Shown in pieces: positions 1 to 6,666 of a stretch of DNA of 10,026 bases. The notes under the pieces are model-generated. The model worked only from the letters and a program-made list of their open reading frames with translations. It searched no databases and was not told where the DNA came from. Each line of letters opens with the position of its first letter. Within the stretch, counting starts at the first letter, position 1. This stretch comes from Candidatus Bathyarchaeota archaeon. Its GTDB lineage: Archaea > Thermoproteota > Bathyarchaeia > Bathyarchaeales > B26-1. The stretch is taken from assembly GCA_003662645.1 (NCBI GenBank), contig QMYL01000018.1, positions 1 through 10,026 of the forward strand. The letters are read 5' to 3'. Made by a program: the position numbers and the translations under genes.

Positions 1-1340
1 AGGTAGTCACCGGTTATCGGGACGGGCGGTACATCCGTTTCCGGGTACATCCTGGCAGCCCCAGGCCTCGGCCTCATATACCTGGTGGTTCCATCGGGAT
101 TTGCAGCCCTCGTCTCCTCCGGCACACCCTTCAAAGCCTCCCTAGCCCTCTCCACAACCGCCTTTAAGGCGTCGGTTGAGTTCTCAATTGTATCTGCAAC
201 GAAGACGACTGCGTCCTCCGGGTCAGCCCCCATAAGCCTCTTGAGCTTCTCCATCTCATCCTTCGTAATCCCGTAGGCTGGCAGTTCATCTGTGTGGAAT
301 ATCCCCCCAACTCTACCCCAGAAACGGGCTCTATCGGCCATCTCCCTCCCCAGCCTCATGCCGGGTGCGAGCTCCATACTCAATAAACCGGAGAAGCCCG
401 GTAGCTTGACGGCGAATACCCGTTTTCCATCCTTTATTGCCTTCCTCAATACTCGGCATCCGGTCTGCTCGAAGACTTCTGTTACGTCTATGAACTCCTC
501 CTTTAGGTCTCCCTCCGCCACTCCACGCCTCTTCAGTTCGTCCCGCACCCTTAATAGGCCCAGCTGCCTCTGCACCTCATACTCGACGACCTTTGAGATC
601 AATTCAAGCTCTTGAACTCCCTTTATCTCGATTAGGGCGCCGTCCCTGATCGATACGTTCAGGTCTTGGCGTATCGTTCCTAACCCTCTCTTTACCCTTC
701 TAGTCGCTCTGAGTATCCTACCTATTGCTAGGGCCACCCTCTCGGCCTCCTCGGGTGAATGTATGACTGGGCCCGTTGTAACCTCTATGAGGGGTATACC
801 CAGCCTATCTATCCTGTAGCGTACTGTGCAGCCATCCTCACCCATCTTCCTCGCAGCATCCTCTTCTAGGCTTATATGTTGTATCGGGACGATCTTACCA
901 TCGACATCTATTTCACCGTTCAAGGCTACAACGCATGTCCTCTGGAAGCCCGTCGTATTCGATCCATCGATCACTGTCTTACGCATCACGTGTATCTCAT
1001 CCACAGGTTTCGCCCTCATCATCAATGCAACCATCAAAGCCGTCTCTAAGGCTTCTCTATTCAATTCGTGTGGTGGCTCCTCATCCATCTCCACGAGGCA
1101 TGAGGTCTCATTGTCCGCTTCATACAGTATCCTGACACCCTTCTGGAACTCGAAGTAGGCTGCTGGGTCAACTTGGCCTAACTCACTCTGGGTGGGCCTC
1201 AACCTGCGTAGAAAGGTTACCTCTGGCTCCCCCTTGAAGAGTTGGGGTTTACACCCGCAGAACAGTTTACAGCGTGTGGCTAGCTGCTGGTGGCACTCAA
1301 GCCCAACCATCAATCCAATCTCCGAGTAGTCTACTCCCAT
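1..1340 (-). CDS. gatE: Glu-tRNA(Gln) amidotransferase subunit E (partial, C-terminus outside window)
   Basis: GatE is the kinase and transamidase-partner subunit of the archaeal GatDE complex. It phosphorylates Glu on mischarged tRNA(Gln) and uses ammonia from GatD to form Gln-tRNA(Gln) in the cytoplasm. The reading frame, translated from the minus strand, begins at ATG 1340 with GLECHQQL (about residues 13-20) and the CxC metal-site motif LFCGC, as in GatB/GatE cradles. A GAD (AspRS-like) insertion, which GatE has and GatB lacks, is visible around residues 265-400 ([12 protein letters not shown], then [20 protein letters not shown]). The last visible stretch, [20 protein letters not shown], is strongly GatE-like. 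About 446 codons are present; the family is roughly 620-640 long, so the helical and YqeY-like tail lies to the left of the window. The start follows the gatD stop by 21 bases, with GGTGGTGAAGG just upstream, so the two genes are almost certainly co-transcribed. Identification is very secure. Confidence 0.96.
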   Translation of the reverse strand, partial: MGVDYSEIGLMVGLECHQQLATRCKLFCGCKPQLFKGEPEVTFLRRLRPTQSELGQVDPAAYFEFQKGVRILYEADNETSCLVEMDEEPPHELNREALETALMVALMMRAKPVDEIHVMRKTVIDGSNTTGFQRTCVVALNGEIDVDGKIVPIQHISLEEDAARKMGEDGCTVRYRIDRLGIPLIEVTTGPVIHSPEEAERVALAIGRILRATRRVKRGLGTIRQDLNVSIRDGALIEIKGVQELELISKVVEYEVQRQLGLLRVRDELKRRGVAEGDLKEEFIDVTEVFEQTGCRVLRKAIKDGKRVFAVKLPGFSGLLSMELAPGMRLGREMADRARFWGRVGGIFHTDELPAYGITKDEMEKLKRLMGADPEDAVVFVADTIENSTDALKAVVERAREALKGVPEETRAANPDGTTRYMRPRPGAARMYPETDVPPVPITGDY

Positions 1341-1361
1341 CCTTCACCACCCCGACTGCCC

Positions 1362-2681
1362 TTACATGTAAAGGGTTCTCTCAGAGAACTCATGGGCCAG
1401 ATTCGTTCTGAGCAGGGATTCAACCTCCTCCCTATCATCCGTCTGTCCGAGGGCCCACATCAACTTCACCAAGGCGGTCTCGGCCAGCATATCCCCGAGG
1501 GGGATGACCCCCATAGCTAGGAGGTCTCTCCCGTTGGCGTAGACGTTCATATTAACACGGCCCCAGATGCACTGTGAAGCCATAGCGACTATCAGGCCGC
1601 TCTCGACGGCTTTACGTATGGCCTTGAAGCAGTGTCTCCCGACATGGCCTAGGCCGGTTCCCTCGAGTATCAACCCCCTATATCCCTCATCGATGCAGAA
1701 CTCTATGAAGGCTGGATCCATACCTGGATAAAACTTGACGAGGGCAACCCTATCATCGAATCTGGCCTTCAAGTTTAGCTCTCGATCCTGTTCTCTCCTG
1801 TAGTAATCGTCGGTTAACATCTCGATACGTCCATCCGTAACCCTAGCTAGGAGCGTCGCGTTCACCGACTTGAAGGCGTCCCTGCGGCTCGTATGACACT
1901 TCCTAACCTTCGTCCCCCTGTGGAGGGCTATGGAGTCGTCGGATATGGTCTCATGCATCGCAACGGCGACCTCGGCGAAGGGGGCTTTAGCCGCGGCTAA
2001 GACTGCACCTATCAGGTTCGTCGCGGCGTCGGAGCTCGGTCTATCCTCAGACCTCTGAGCTCCAACGAGTATGACTGGAACCGGTAGGTTCTGTAGAGCG
2101 AAGCTTAGGGCTGCGGCTGTATACGCCATGGTGTCGGTTCCATGGGTTATCACGACGCCTGACACGCCTTCCCTTATCCTCTCGGCCACCGCCTCGGCTA
2201 CAGCTGTCCAGTGTTTAGGGGTTAGGTCCTCACTGAATACGCTGAACAAGATTGCTGTATCTATCATGGCTATATTTGAGAGCTCCGGGACTATGCTGTA
2301 TAAGTCACTTGCCGATATGGCTGGGCGGACGGCTCCGGTTCTATAGTCGACCCTGCTCGCTATGGTTCCACCTGTGCTGAGTATTGACACCCTCGGCAGG
2401 TTGGGTCTCTCCTCTGGTGGTGGCGGAGGCTTGAAGGTGGGCTTAACCCTTGAACCGGTCTTCTCTATCCTTGTTGCTGGTGTTACCCTCACCCCTATAT
2501 TGTATCCGGACCTCAACTTAATGACTATGTGCTTGTCATCTCCATACTCAGACCTGGGCATCAATATGCCCTCGTAGGTGACGTCCTCCCTAACTATCCT
2601 TATGGAGTCCCCGACTTCCACTTCGGCTTCCTTCAGGACCCTTAGGGCTCTCCCCCTATAGCCCGAAAGCTCTACGCTCAA
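1362..2681 (-). CDS. gatD: Glu-tRNA(Gln) amidotransferase subunit D (asparaginase-like)
   Basis: GatD is the glutaminase/asparaginase-fold subunit that releases ammonia and passes it to GatE for tRNA-dependent glutamine formation. The 439-residue product has full family length. A small beta-barrel domain (about residues 1-75, with DVTYEGILMPRSE and YNIGVRV) is joined by a proline-rich linker (PPPPPEERP, about 85-93) to an L-asparaginase I/II-type domain. The active-site signatures are intact: STGGTIAS at 102-109 (nucleophile probably T106), THGTDTM at 179-185 (T182 and D183), and K261 in RKCHTS. The start is TTG 2681. A TGA stop lies in frame three codons upstream (TGA GCG AGC TTG), so no longer start is possible, and GGTGAG five bases before the TTG is a good ribosome site. 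The N-terminus then matches the usual GatD beginning (YRGRA). It is the first gene of a gatD-gatE operon. A GatDE pair implies charging of tRNA(Gln) by the indirect route. Confidence 0.97.
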   Translation of the reverse strand: MSVELSGYRGRALRVLKEAEVEVGDSIRIVREDVTYEGILMPRSEYGDDKHIVIKLRSGYNIGVRVTPATRIEKTGSRVKPTFKPPPPPEERPNLPRVSILSTGGTIASRVDYRTGAVRPAISASDLYSIVPELSNIAMIDTAILFSVFSEDLTPKHWTAVAEAVAERIREGVSGVVITHGTDTMAYTAAALSFALQNLPVPVILVGAQRSEDRPSSDAATNLIGAVLAAAKAPFAEVAVAMHETISDDSIALHRGTKVRKCHTSRRDAFKSVNATLLARVTDGRIEMLTDDYYRREQDRELNLKARFDDRVALVKFYPGMDPAFIEFCIDEGYRGLILEGTGLGHVGRHCFKAIRKAVESGLIVAMASQCIWGRVNMNVYANGRDLLAMGVIPLGDMLAETALVKLMWALGQTDDREEVESLLRTNLAHEFSERTLYM

Positions 2682-2812
2682 GCTCGCTCACCATTAATGA
2701 TGGATATCCCGATGGTTGCGGCATAATCTACAACTCATAATAACGTGATTGGGTGTATATTCTTTTCCGCATTTAATAACCAGCCTCGAAGGTGATATTG
2801 ATATCTGGGTTG

Positions 2813-2842
2813 ATAAAAACGGTTGGGTTTATACCTAAAAAG
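2813..2842 (-). terminator. Paired T-runs downstream of the EF-domain gene
   Basis: Reading the minus strand past the stop of the 2867-3130 gene, two TTTTT runs occur at 2841-2837 and 2819-2815. Archaeal RNA polymerase commonly stops at such runs without a strong hairpin. The region also separates this gene from gatD, whose own promoter would have to lie at about 2750-2785 (candidates GTTATTAAATG at 2770-2780 and AAAGAATATACACC at 2753-2766). The terminator role is inferred from base composition and position. Confidence 0.4.
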
Positions 2843-2866
2843 CTTGGGTTCGTTACGTCCCTGTGA

Positions 2867-3130
2867 TCAGGAGATTACCTTATAGACCCTGTCTCCCTCT
2901 CTAACCCTCTCCTTCACCTTTAACCCTATCTTTTGTCCAGCCGTAGCCGTTGTCACGTTCTTGTGTTCTATCTGCATGGACTCAACGGTCTGCTCGAAGT
3001 TTGTGGTGTGCCCTTGGATTAGGATCTTGTCTCCAACGGAGAGGGTGTCCTTCAACTCGACAACAGCCACGCTTATCCTCGTGAAGTAGTGTGTGACCAC
3101 CCCGACCTCCTTCAACTCCCTCTCAGACAA
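2867..3130 (-). CDS. Stand-alone translation elongation factor domain II-like protein
   Basis: This 87-residue protein is essentially a single beta-barrel resembling domain II of EF-Tu/EF-1A, with no GTPase domain. Visible marks are VGVVTHYFTRISVAVVEL (about residues 9-26), LSVGDKILIQG (about 30-40), the conserved FEQTVESMQIEH (about 45-56) and GLKVKERVREGDRVYKV near the end. Such short proteins are annotated in archaea and bacteria as translation elongation factor-like; their role is not known to me, and binding to RNA or to another protein is only a guess. The TTG start at 3130 is preferred because GAGGGA lies six bases upstream; the ATG at 3134 is out of frame and too close to that site. 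It is transcribed divergently from the winged-helix gene at 3248. T-runs follow the stop, so it is probably monocistronic. Family assignment is confident; function is not. Confidence 0.85.
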   Translation of the reverse strand: MSERELKEVGVVTHYFTRISVAVVELKDTLSVGDKILIQGHTTNFEQTVESMQIEHKNVTTATAGQKIGLKVKERVREGDRVYKVIS

Positions 3131-3217
3131 TTCATATCCCTCAAATTTAAGAGTTAGGATTTCACTTAAATGGTTTTTCCTTCTTAATAAGCAGAGACCC
3201 GCCTAGCCGTAAGCATC

Positions 3218-3231
3218 TAAAAAATTTATAG
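3218..3231 (+). promoter_or_regulatory. TATA-type promoter for the winged-helix gene
   Basis: The stretch TAAAAAATTTATAGCC (3218-3233) resembles an archaeal TATA box with an A-rich BRE-side flank. Initiation about 25 bases downstream would fall at about 3250. The mRNA would then be leaderless or nearly so for the ATG at 3248, or carry a short leader to the ATG at 3275. Confidence 0.5.
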
Positions 3232-3247
3232 CCTCATGATGTGAGAT

Positions 3248-3751
3248 ATGAACACGACTACTGGGTGTTTTGGGATGGGTGAAGAGGGAGAAGGCGACAT
3301 CTCCAAACGGCTTGAGGAGCTGAGTAGAAAGCTTGACAGGATAATGGATCGGATTCAGCTCCTAGAGATGGTGCTCCTAAATAAGCCGGAGTACGCTGGC
3401 TTGATCCCTTACCTAAAACTCGCTAGGATGGGCATAAGCCTCTACGATGAGCCGTTAAGGGTTATCTCACGGTTGAGGGCGGCTGAGCTCTACATAAGGG
3501 AGCCATCGATAGGTAGGGACGAGATCAACAGATGCATAATCCAAGCTTTGGCTCTAAAGGGTCCATTAAATATATCAGCGATAACGCGTGAGGTGAGGTT
3601 GATGCGTGGAAGGGCCTCGAGGAGGATAATCCGGAATAGAGTTAGGAGGCTTGAGGGGAGGGGTGTACTGCAGCAAATAGATGGTCAAGGGAAGGTATAT
3701 AAGCTGACCGGGAGCGGTCATAGGGTGGCCACTTCTCGCCACAAACCATAA
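3248..3751 (+). CDS. Coiled-coil and winged-helix domain protein, likely DNA-binding
   Basis: This 167-residue protein is not a family I can name. Residues about 15-45 ([20 protein letters not shown] onward) have heptad-like spacing of hydrophobic residues and should form a coiled coil, probably for dimerisation. A helical middle follows (about 46-90). Residues about 92-155 look like a winged helix-turn-helix: [20 protein letters not shown], then [17 protein letters not shown] and a wing ending [10 protein letters not shown]. The tail is basic. This layout suits a transcriptional regulator, which is an inference. The start at 3248 agrees with leaderless transcription from the TATA element at 3218-3231; the ATG at 3275 (residue 10) is a reasonable alternative because the first nine residues look unstructured. 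Two small genes follow at gaps of 51 and 30 bases, so the three may be an operon. It is divergent from the EF-domain gene. Confidence 0.8.
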   Translation: MNTTTGCFGMGEEGEGDISKRLEELSRKLDRIMDRIQLLEMVLLNKPEYAGLIPYLKLARMGISLYDEPLRVISRLRAAELYIREPSIGRDEINRCIIQALALKGPLNISAITREVRLMRGRASRRIIRNRVRRLEGRGVLQQIDGQGKVYKLTGSGHRVATSRHKP

Positions 3752-3802
3752 CTTTAATGATCACCCTCTTAATATCATAGAGCTGATGGAGGCGTATTTG
3801 GC

Positions 3803-4213
3803 ATGACCGAAGATGAAAGGAGGAAAAGGTACGAGATGAGGCTGAGCGACATAGAGGAGTTCCAGGAGGTTATGAGCATAATCTCCAGGGAGGTACCCGC
3901 CATGATAAAGGGGATAGTAGGCTCAATCTTCTCCGAGGAAGCTGGGAGGGAGATGGGCCGTGCAGCCGCATCCTTCTACGCCGAGCTGAAGGCCGGCGGG
4001 ATACCTGAGGAGACCGCACTCAAGATGACCGAGAACTACATGAAGATATTCACGGATATGGGTGATCTCATAAAGGGCGTGATGGAGAAGAGAGGCTATA
4101 AGGGTGAGACCAAGAGGAAGGAGATGAGGGAGCTGGGGGAGGAGATAAGCCGCCTCGTTATGGAGAGCGTCAAGGAGAAGCTATCCAAGGAGATCAAGAA
4201 GAAGGAGAGGTAA
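3803..4213 (+). CDS. Small charged helical protein of unknown function
   Basis: This 136-residue protein is rich in Lys, Glu, Arg and Met and is predicted by eye to be almost entirely helical, with no signal peptide or membrane segment. I do not recognise a named family. The start at ATG 3803 is supported by GGAGG at 3788-3792, ten bases upstream. Residues 61-92 contain a compact module, EL-x3-G-(I/V)-x-E-x2-A-x5-NY, which recurs without gaps in the next gene at residues 42-73. The C-terminal third (about 99-136) is strongly charged and could be a coiled coil (KEMRELGEEISRLVMES). TTAATAT at about 3768-3774 could be a separate TATA element, but co-transcription with the winged-helix gene is equally possible. 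Codon use matches the neighbours. It is certainly coding in appearance; its role is unknown. Confidence 0.75.
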   Translation: MTEDERRKRYEMRLSDIEEFQEVMSIISREVPAMIKGIVGSIFSEEAGREMGRAAASFYAELKAGGIPEETALKMTENYMKIFTDMGDLIKGVMEKRGYKGETKRKEMRELGEEISRLVMESVKEKLSKEIKKKER

Positions 4214-4243
4214 AGAACCGGCACGGAAAAGGGAAATATACGA

Positions 4244-4486
4244 ATGAATAAGGTTCTGGCCGTCCTCTTAATCTTATACTCAACGCTCCGCATATCGGTA
4301 AGCTTAACCTGGGTATGGTTGACCATAAACTGGAGGGTGAGGAAGGCTAGGAGAGCCTTCGAGTCGGAACTGATCAAGGTGGGTGTATCGGAGGATTACG
4401 CCAGACGGCTCAGCACAAACTATATCGTCTTGAAGGATCGGCTCTTCAGCCTGAAAAGGGGGTTCTTCAAGCTACTTAGGGGGTAG
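4244..4486 (+). CDS. Small single-helix membrane protein sharing a module with the preceding gene
   Basis: The 80-residue product begins with a hydrophobic segment (about residues 4-29) followed at once by a basic patch, RVRKARR (31-37). It should sit as one helix in the membrane with the C-terminal half in the cytoplasm by the positive-inside rule. Residues 42-73 align without gaps to residues 61-92 of the upstream protein, sharing about 9 of 32 positions (E, L, G, E, A, N, Y, L, G) plus several conservative changes. The shared core is ELIKVGVSEDYARRLSTNY here. The gene starts 30 bases after the previous stop with only a weak ribosome site (AAAGGGAAA), so translation probably depends on co-transcription. 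It converges with nadE, the two stops being 18 bases apart. No function is recognised; a membrane partner of the upstream protein is a guess. Confidence 0.65.
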   Translation: MNKVLAVLLILYSTLRISVSLTWVWLTINWRVRKARRAFESELIKVGVSEDYARRLSTNYIVLKDRLFSLKRGFFKLLRG

Positions 4487-4504
4487 GGAAGGTATAAACA
4501 AGAC

Positions 4505-5320
4505 TCACCCCTCTTTTATCTCCTCCCTTATGCTCAACCAGGGCGGATAGGAGCGCTTATGCCTCGTCGATTTGAACCTACTTATAACCTCCTCAACCAT
4601 GCTGGTTGGGAAGCCGAACCTGCGGCTCACCTCCTCAGGGCTCATGCCTAAATCGAAGAGCCCATGTAGTATAAGGTCCAACTTATCGTAGTCGGCTGGT
4701 ATCTCATCTGTGGCCTTGTGGCCCGGGTAAAGCTGTGGGCTGCTGGGTTTGTAGGCTATCCTCTCCGGAATGCCTAGATACTCTGCCAGCTTCCTAACCT
4801 GAGTCTTGTAGAGGTGGCGTATTGGGAGGAAGTCGACCCCGCCATCACCATACTTCGTGAAGTAGCCTATAAGGGCTTCACTTCTGTCACCCGTCCCGAC
4901 GACGAGGTAGTTATTGACGTTTGCGTAGTAGTAGAGGATTACCATGCGTATCCTAGCCCTTATGTTTGCCATTGGTATCCTCATCTTTGGGTCGCTTTGG
5001 TCGATCCCCAAACTCTCGAAGAAGGCTTCAGCGATCTTATCAATATTCACCACCTCAGTTCGAACTCCAAACTGCTCAGCCAGGCTTAACGCATCCTTAA
5101 CGTCCTCCTTTGGCGTGAAGCTGGTTGGCATCAGAACCCCCAAGACTCTCTCCCTCCCCAAGGCTCTGACGCATAGCGCAAGGGTGAGGCTGCTATCCAC
5201 GCCGCCGCTCAGGCCCAATACTACACCTGATGCGCCAGCCTCCTCGACAACCCTCCTTATGAAGTTCGTTATCTTCTCGGCTTCCCTCTCAAAATCCAAC
5301 TTTAGGAGCTCCTTACTCAT
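4505..5320 (-). CDS. nadE: NH3-dependent NAD+ synthetase
   Basis: NadE makes NAD+ from nicotinic acid adenine dinucleotide, ATP and ammonia, the last step of NAD biosynthesis. The 271-residue length matches the short archaeal and bacterial form. There is no nitrilase-type glutaminase domain in front, so free ammonia should be the nitrogen donor. Signatures are the adenylating P-loop SGGVDSS at 38-44, the dinucleotide-site segment GTGDRSEALIGYFTKYGDGG (142-161, with Asp in place of the commoner Asn in GTGN), FLPIRHLYKTQVR (164-176), the KPSSPQLYPG loop (191-200) and the C-terminal KRSYPP (255-260). The ATG at 5320 is preceded by a purine-rich GAGGGAGAG site, and a TATA element lies at 5358-5365. 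The MBL hydrolase gene is upstream on the same strand, but this promoter suggests separate initiation. Identification is secure. Confidence 0.95.
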   Translation of the reverse strand: MSKELLKLDFEREAEKITNFIRRVVEEAGASGVVLGLSGGVDSSLTLALCVRALGRERVLGVLMPTSFTPKEDVKDALSLAEQFGVRTEVVNIDKIAEAFFESLGIDQSDPKMRIPMANIRARIRMVILYYYANVNNYLVVGTGDRSEALIGYFTKYGDGGVDFLPIRHLYKTQVRKLAEYLGIPERIAYKPSSPQLYPGHKATDEIPADYDKLDLILHGLFDLGMSPEEVSRRFGFPTSMVEEVISRFKSTRHKRSYPPWLSIREEIKEG

Positions 5321-5355
5321 TGGGGTTCTCTCCCTCTCGATGTAGAGAGGCTAGC

Positions 5356-5372
5356 CGGATAAATCTTTCCCC
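5356..5372 (-). promoter_or_regulatory. BRE/TATA promoter for nadE
   Basis: On the minus strand the sequence reads GGGGAAAGATTTATCCGG: a purine BRE-like GGGGAAA (5372-5366) next to a TATA-like GATTTATC (5365-5358). Initiation about 25 bases downstream would be near 5336, giving a leader of about 16 bases that holds the purine-rich ribosome site of nadE. Confidence 0.5.
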
Positions 5373-5388
5373 CTAAAATCCCACGGTC

Positions 5389-6057
5389 TTAGGATGGTTC
5401 CCTACTCAAGCTGGTGATGAAGGGGTTACTCTCCATCTCCCTCCGGATGGTTGATGCCGGTCCGTGTCCCGGATAGATCACGAACCCATCCGGGAGTCTC
5501 ATTATCTTATCCCTTATTGAGTGTATGATCTCCTTGAAGGAGGAACCCGGTAGATCAGTTCTACCTATCGAGCCTTTGAATAGGGTGTCACCTGTGAATA
5601 CGGCGTCCTCCCCGACTATGGATATGCTTCCCCTCGTATGGCCAGGTGTATGGAGTACCCTGAGGGTTAAGTCTCCAACCTCTATATCCTCGCCGTCGTG
5701 GAGCAACCGGTCAGCTGGGGGTGAGGTCACGTTAAGCCCCATAAACCTTGAGAGGTTCCTCTCGGGGTCTCTGAGTAGGTTTTCATCCTCCTCATGGATG
5801 AGGATCGGGATGTCCAGTTCACGCTTCATTATGCCATTTCCGCTTATGTGGTCGAAGTGTCCATGGGTATTGACGATGTACCTCACATGCAGGTTGCTCC
5901 GGTCGGCTTCTCTCATAATGAGCCTATATTCCGCCTCCCAGAATCCGGGATCGATTATCACGGCTTCCCCTGTCTTTTCACACCCAACTATGTAACAGTT
6001 TGCCTCAAGGATCCCAACCGTGAAAATTTTCACTATCAGCTGTGCAGTCCTCCTCAT
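5389..6057 (-). CDS. Metallo-beta-lactamase-fold hydrolase, glyoxalase II-like
   Basis: The product (222 residues from ATG 6057) is a compact cytoplasmic MBL-fold protein. The binuclear metal set is complete: THGHFDH (residues 64-70), the HTPGHTRGS loop (His 140), FTGDTLF (Asp 157) and YPGHGP (His 198). The order and the GDTLFKGSIGRTDLPG segment are typical of the GloB-like group annotated as hydroxyacylglutathione hydrolase or Zn-dependent hydrolase. A thiolester or related substrate is likely, but a glutathione substrate is doubtful in an archaeon. The open frame continues back to an ATG at 6189, but that extension has no family counterpart and would contain the TATA-like ATATAT at 6101-6106 and the M81 remnant. 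The choice is therefore ATG 6057 or ATG 6078. The latter sits about 25 bases from the TATA centre and could be leaderless; 6057 gives the N-terminus nearest the usual family start. Confidence 0.88.
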   Translation of the reverse strand: MRRTAQLIVKIFTVGILEANCYIVGCEKTGEAVIIDPGFWEAEYRLIMREADRSNLHVRYIVNTHGHFDHISGNGIMKRELDIPILIHEEDENLLRDPERNLSRFMGLNVTSPPADRLLHDGEDIEVGDLTLRVLHTPGHTRGSISIVGEDAVFTGDTLFKGSIGRTDLPGSSFKEIIHSIRDKIMRLPDGFVIYPGHGPASTIRREMESNPFITSLSREPS

Positions 6058-6096
6058 CCACCAACGTAATGCAACCATCCAATTATTGTTTGGCCA

Positions 6097-6108
6097 ATTG
6101 ATATATGT
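6097..6108. promoter_or_regulatory. Symmetric ATATAT TATA element, possibly bidirectional
   Basis: ATATAT at 6101-6106 within TTGATATATGTT is the only strong TATA-like site in this gap. Its centre is about 25 bases from ATG 6078 of the MBL gene on the minus strand and about 28 bases from GTG 6131 of the M81-like remnant on the plus strand. Both spacings suit archaeal initiation. That it drives both sides is inference. Confidence 0.45.
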
Positions 6109-6130
6109 TGGTGAGTGACGGTCTTGGTTG

Positions 6131-6258
6131 GTGGGCAGGATAGTTGGGATGGCTACCGGAGGGTTTTCACACGAGACTAGTACCTTCAACCCGAGACCGA
6201 CGCTACGGGGAACTTCCGCGAGTATGGGGCTGAGGAGATAGTTAACGAGTTAGGCTAA
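6131..6258 (+). pseudogene. Decayed N-terminal fragment of an MlrC/M81-family metallopeptidase-like gene
   Basis: From GTG 6131 the plus strand reads VGRIVGMATGGFSHETSTFN and then PRPTLRG. This closely resembles the N-terminus of the MlrC (DUF1485, peptidase M81) family, whose members typically begin RIAVGGFxHETNTFxPxPT. Metal ligation is attributed to this HET motif region in the family. After about codon 26 the frame is lost, but the frame beginning at 6211 continues NFREYGAEEIVNELG, the kind of sequence (EDFR..GEEI...) expected next in MlrC. A TAA follows at 6256. The junction near 6205-6211 needs a shift of +2 (or -1). Beyond the stop only short look-alikes remain (SGGLW, then ATPSS at 6295-6309, recalling the family's ATPSG), and these run into the 3' end of the gene at 6296. 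MlrC proteins are about 480-500 residues, so nearly all of the gene is gone. Recognised by motif only; a profile search would settle it. Confidence 0.65.
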
Positions 6259-6295
6259 CACTCTGGTGGTTTGTGGAGGGTTGGATGGATACAAG

Positions 6296-6547
6296 CTACT
6301 CCTTCATCTTTATGAACTCACTTAGAGATGAAGCCTCAACCATACTCTTAACTATCACGGTCTTGCTTTTCAACAACTCGAAGAGCCTCCTAACGTCGCC
6401 CTCTTTAAGTGTTGTCAGGTTTATGAAGAACATCATAGCGTAGTATTGGGCGAATAGGAAGGGATCCTTGCGTATCACGAGGGGGCTCTGTTCAGCGACC
6501 CTGATGAAGGTGCTCAGGTCATCTATCTCAAGGAACTCACGGACCAA
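6296..6547 (-). CDS. Small helical protein of unknown function
   Basis: I do not recognise this 83-residue protein. It looks all-helical, with a hydrophobic central stretch (FLFAQYYAMMFFINLTTL) that is more likely a buried helix than a membrane span because charged helices flank it closely (KEGDVRRLFELLKSK). There is no signal peptide and no obvious ligand-binding motif. The frame is open to GTG 6559 and ATG 6556, but a full Shine-Dalgarno GGAGGTGAT covers those codons (6563-6555) and sits seven bases before TTG 6547, so TTG is the likelier start. A TATA-like CTTTTAGG at about 6587-6594 would give a leader of about 15-20 bases carrying that site. The gene lies between the M81 remnant and the UroD-like gene on the minus strand. 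It is 119 bases beyond the UroD-like stop, so it is probably its own unit. Coding status is likely; function is unknown. Confidence 0.6.
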   Translation of the reverse strand: MVREFLEIDDLSTFIRVAEQSPLVIRKDPFLFAQYYAMMFFINLTTLKEGDVRRLFELLKSKTVIVKSMVEASSLSEFIKMKE

Positions 6548-6554
6548 ACCACGC

Positions 6555-6563
6555 ATCACCTCC
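6555..6563 (-). promoter_or_regulatory. Full-length Shine-Dalgarno site that decides a TTG start
   Basis: GGAGGTGAT on the minus strand is a nine-base match to the usual anti-Shine-Dalgarno tail of archaeal 16S rRNA. Its spacing of seven bases to TTG 6547 is ideal, while the GTG 6559 and ATG 6556 codons overlap the site itself. Confidence 0.6.
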
Positions 6564-6666
6564 CCATAATCATAAACCCTCCATGCCTAAAAGTCTGATC
6601 TCAAAGCTGGTTAACCCTACGACACGGGTATTACGTATCTCTGACCAAACTTAACCGGAAGACTGG

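Noticed and set aside
85..1158. Plus-strand open frames across the gatE region.
   Set aside because: They are Ser/Pro/Leu-rich shadows of the minus-strand gatE frame, which carries clear family motifs.
4096..4377. Minus-strand open frame across the two small plus-strand genes.
   Set aside because: It spans the gap between two plausible genes, is Ser/Leu-rich, and reads as antisense to charged helices.
6058..6189. N-terminal extension of the MBL-fold gene back to ATG 6189.
   Set aside because: The extension has no family counterpart, spans the TATA-like element at 6101-6106, and is the antisense of the M81-like sequence.
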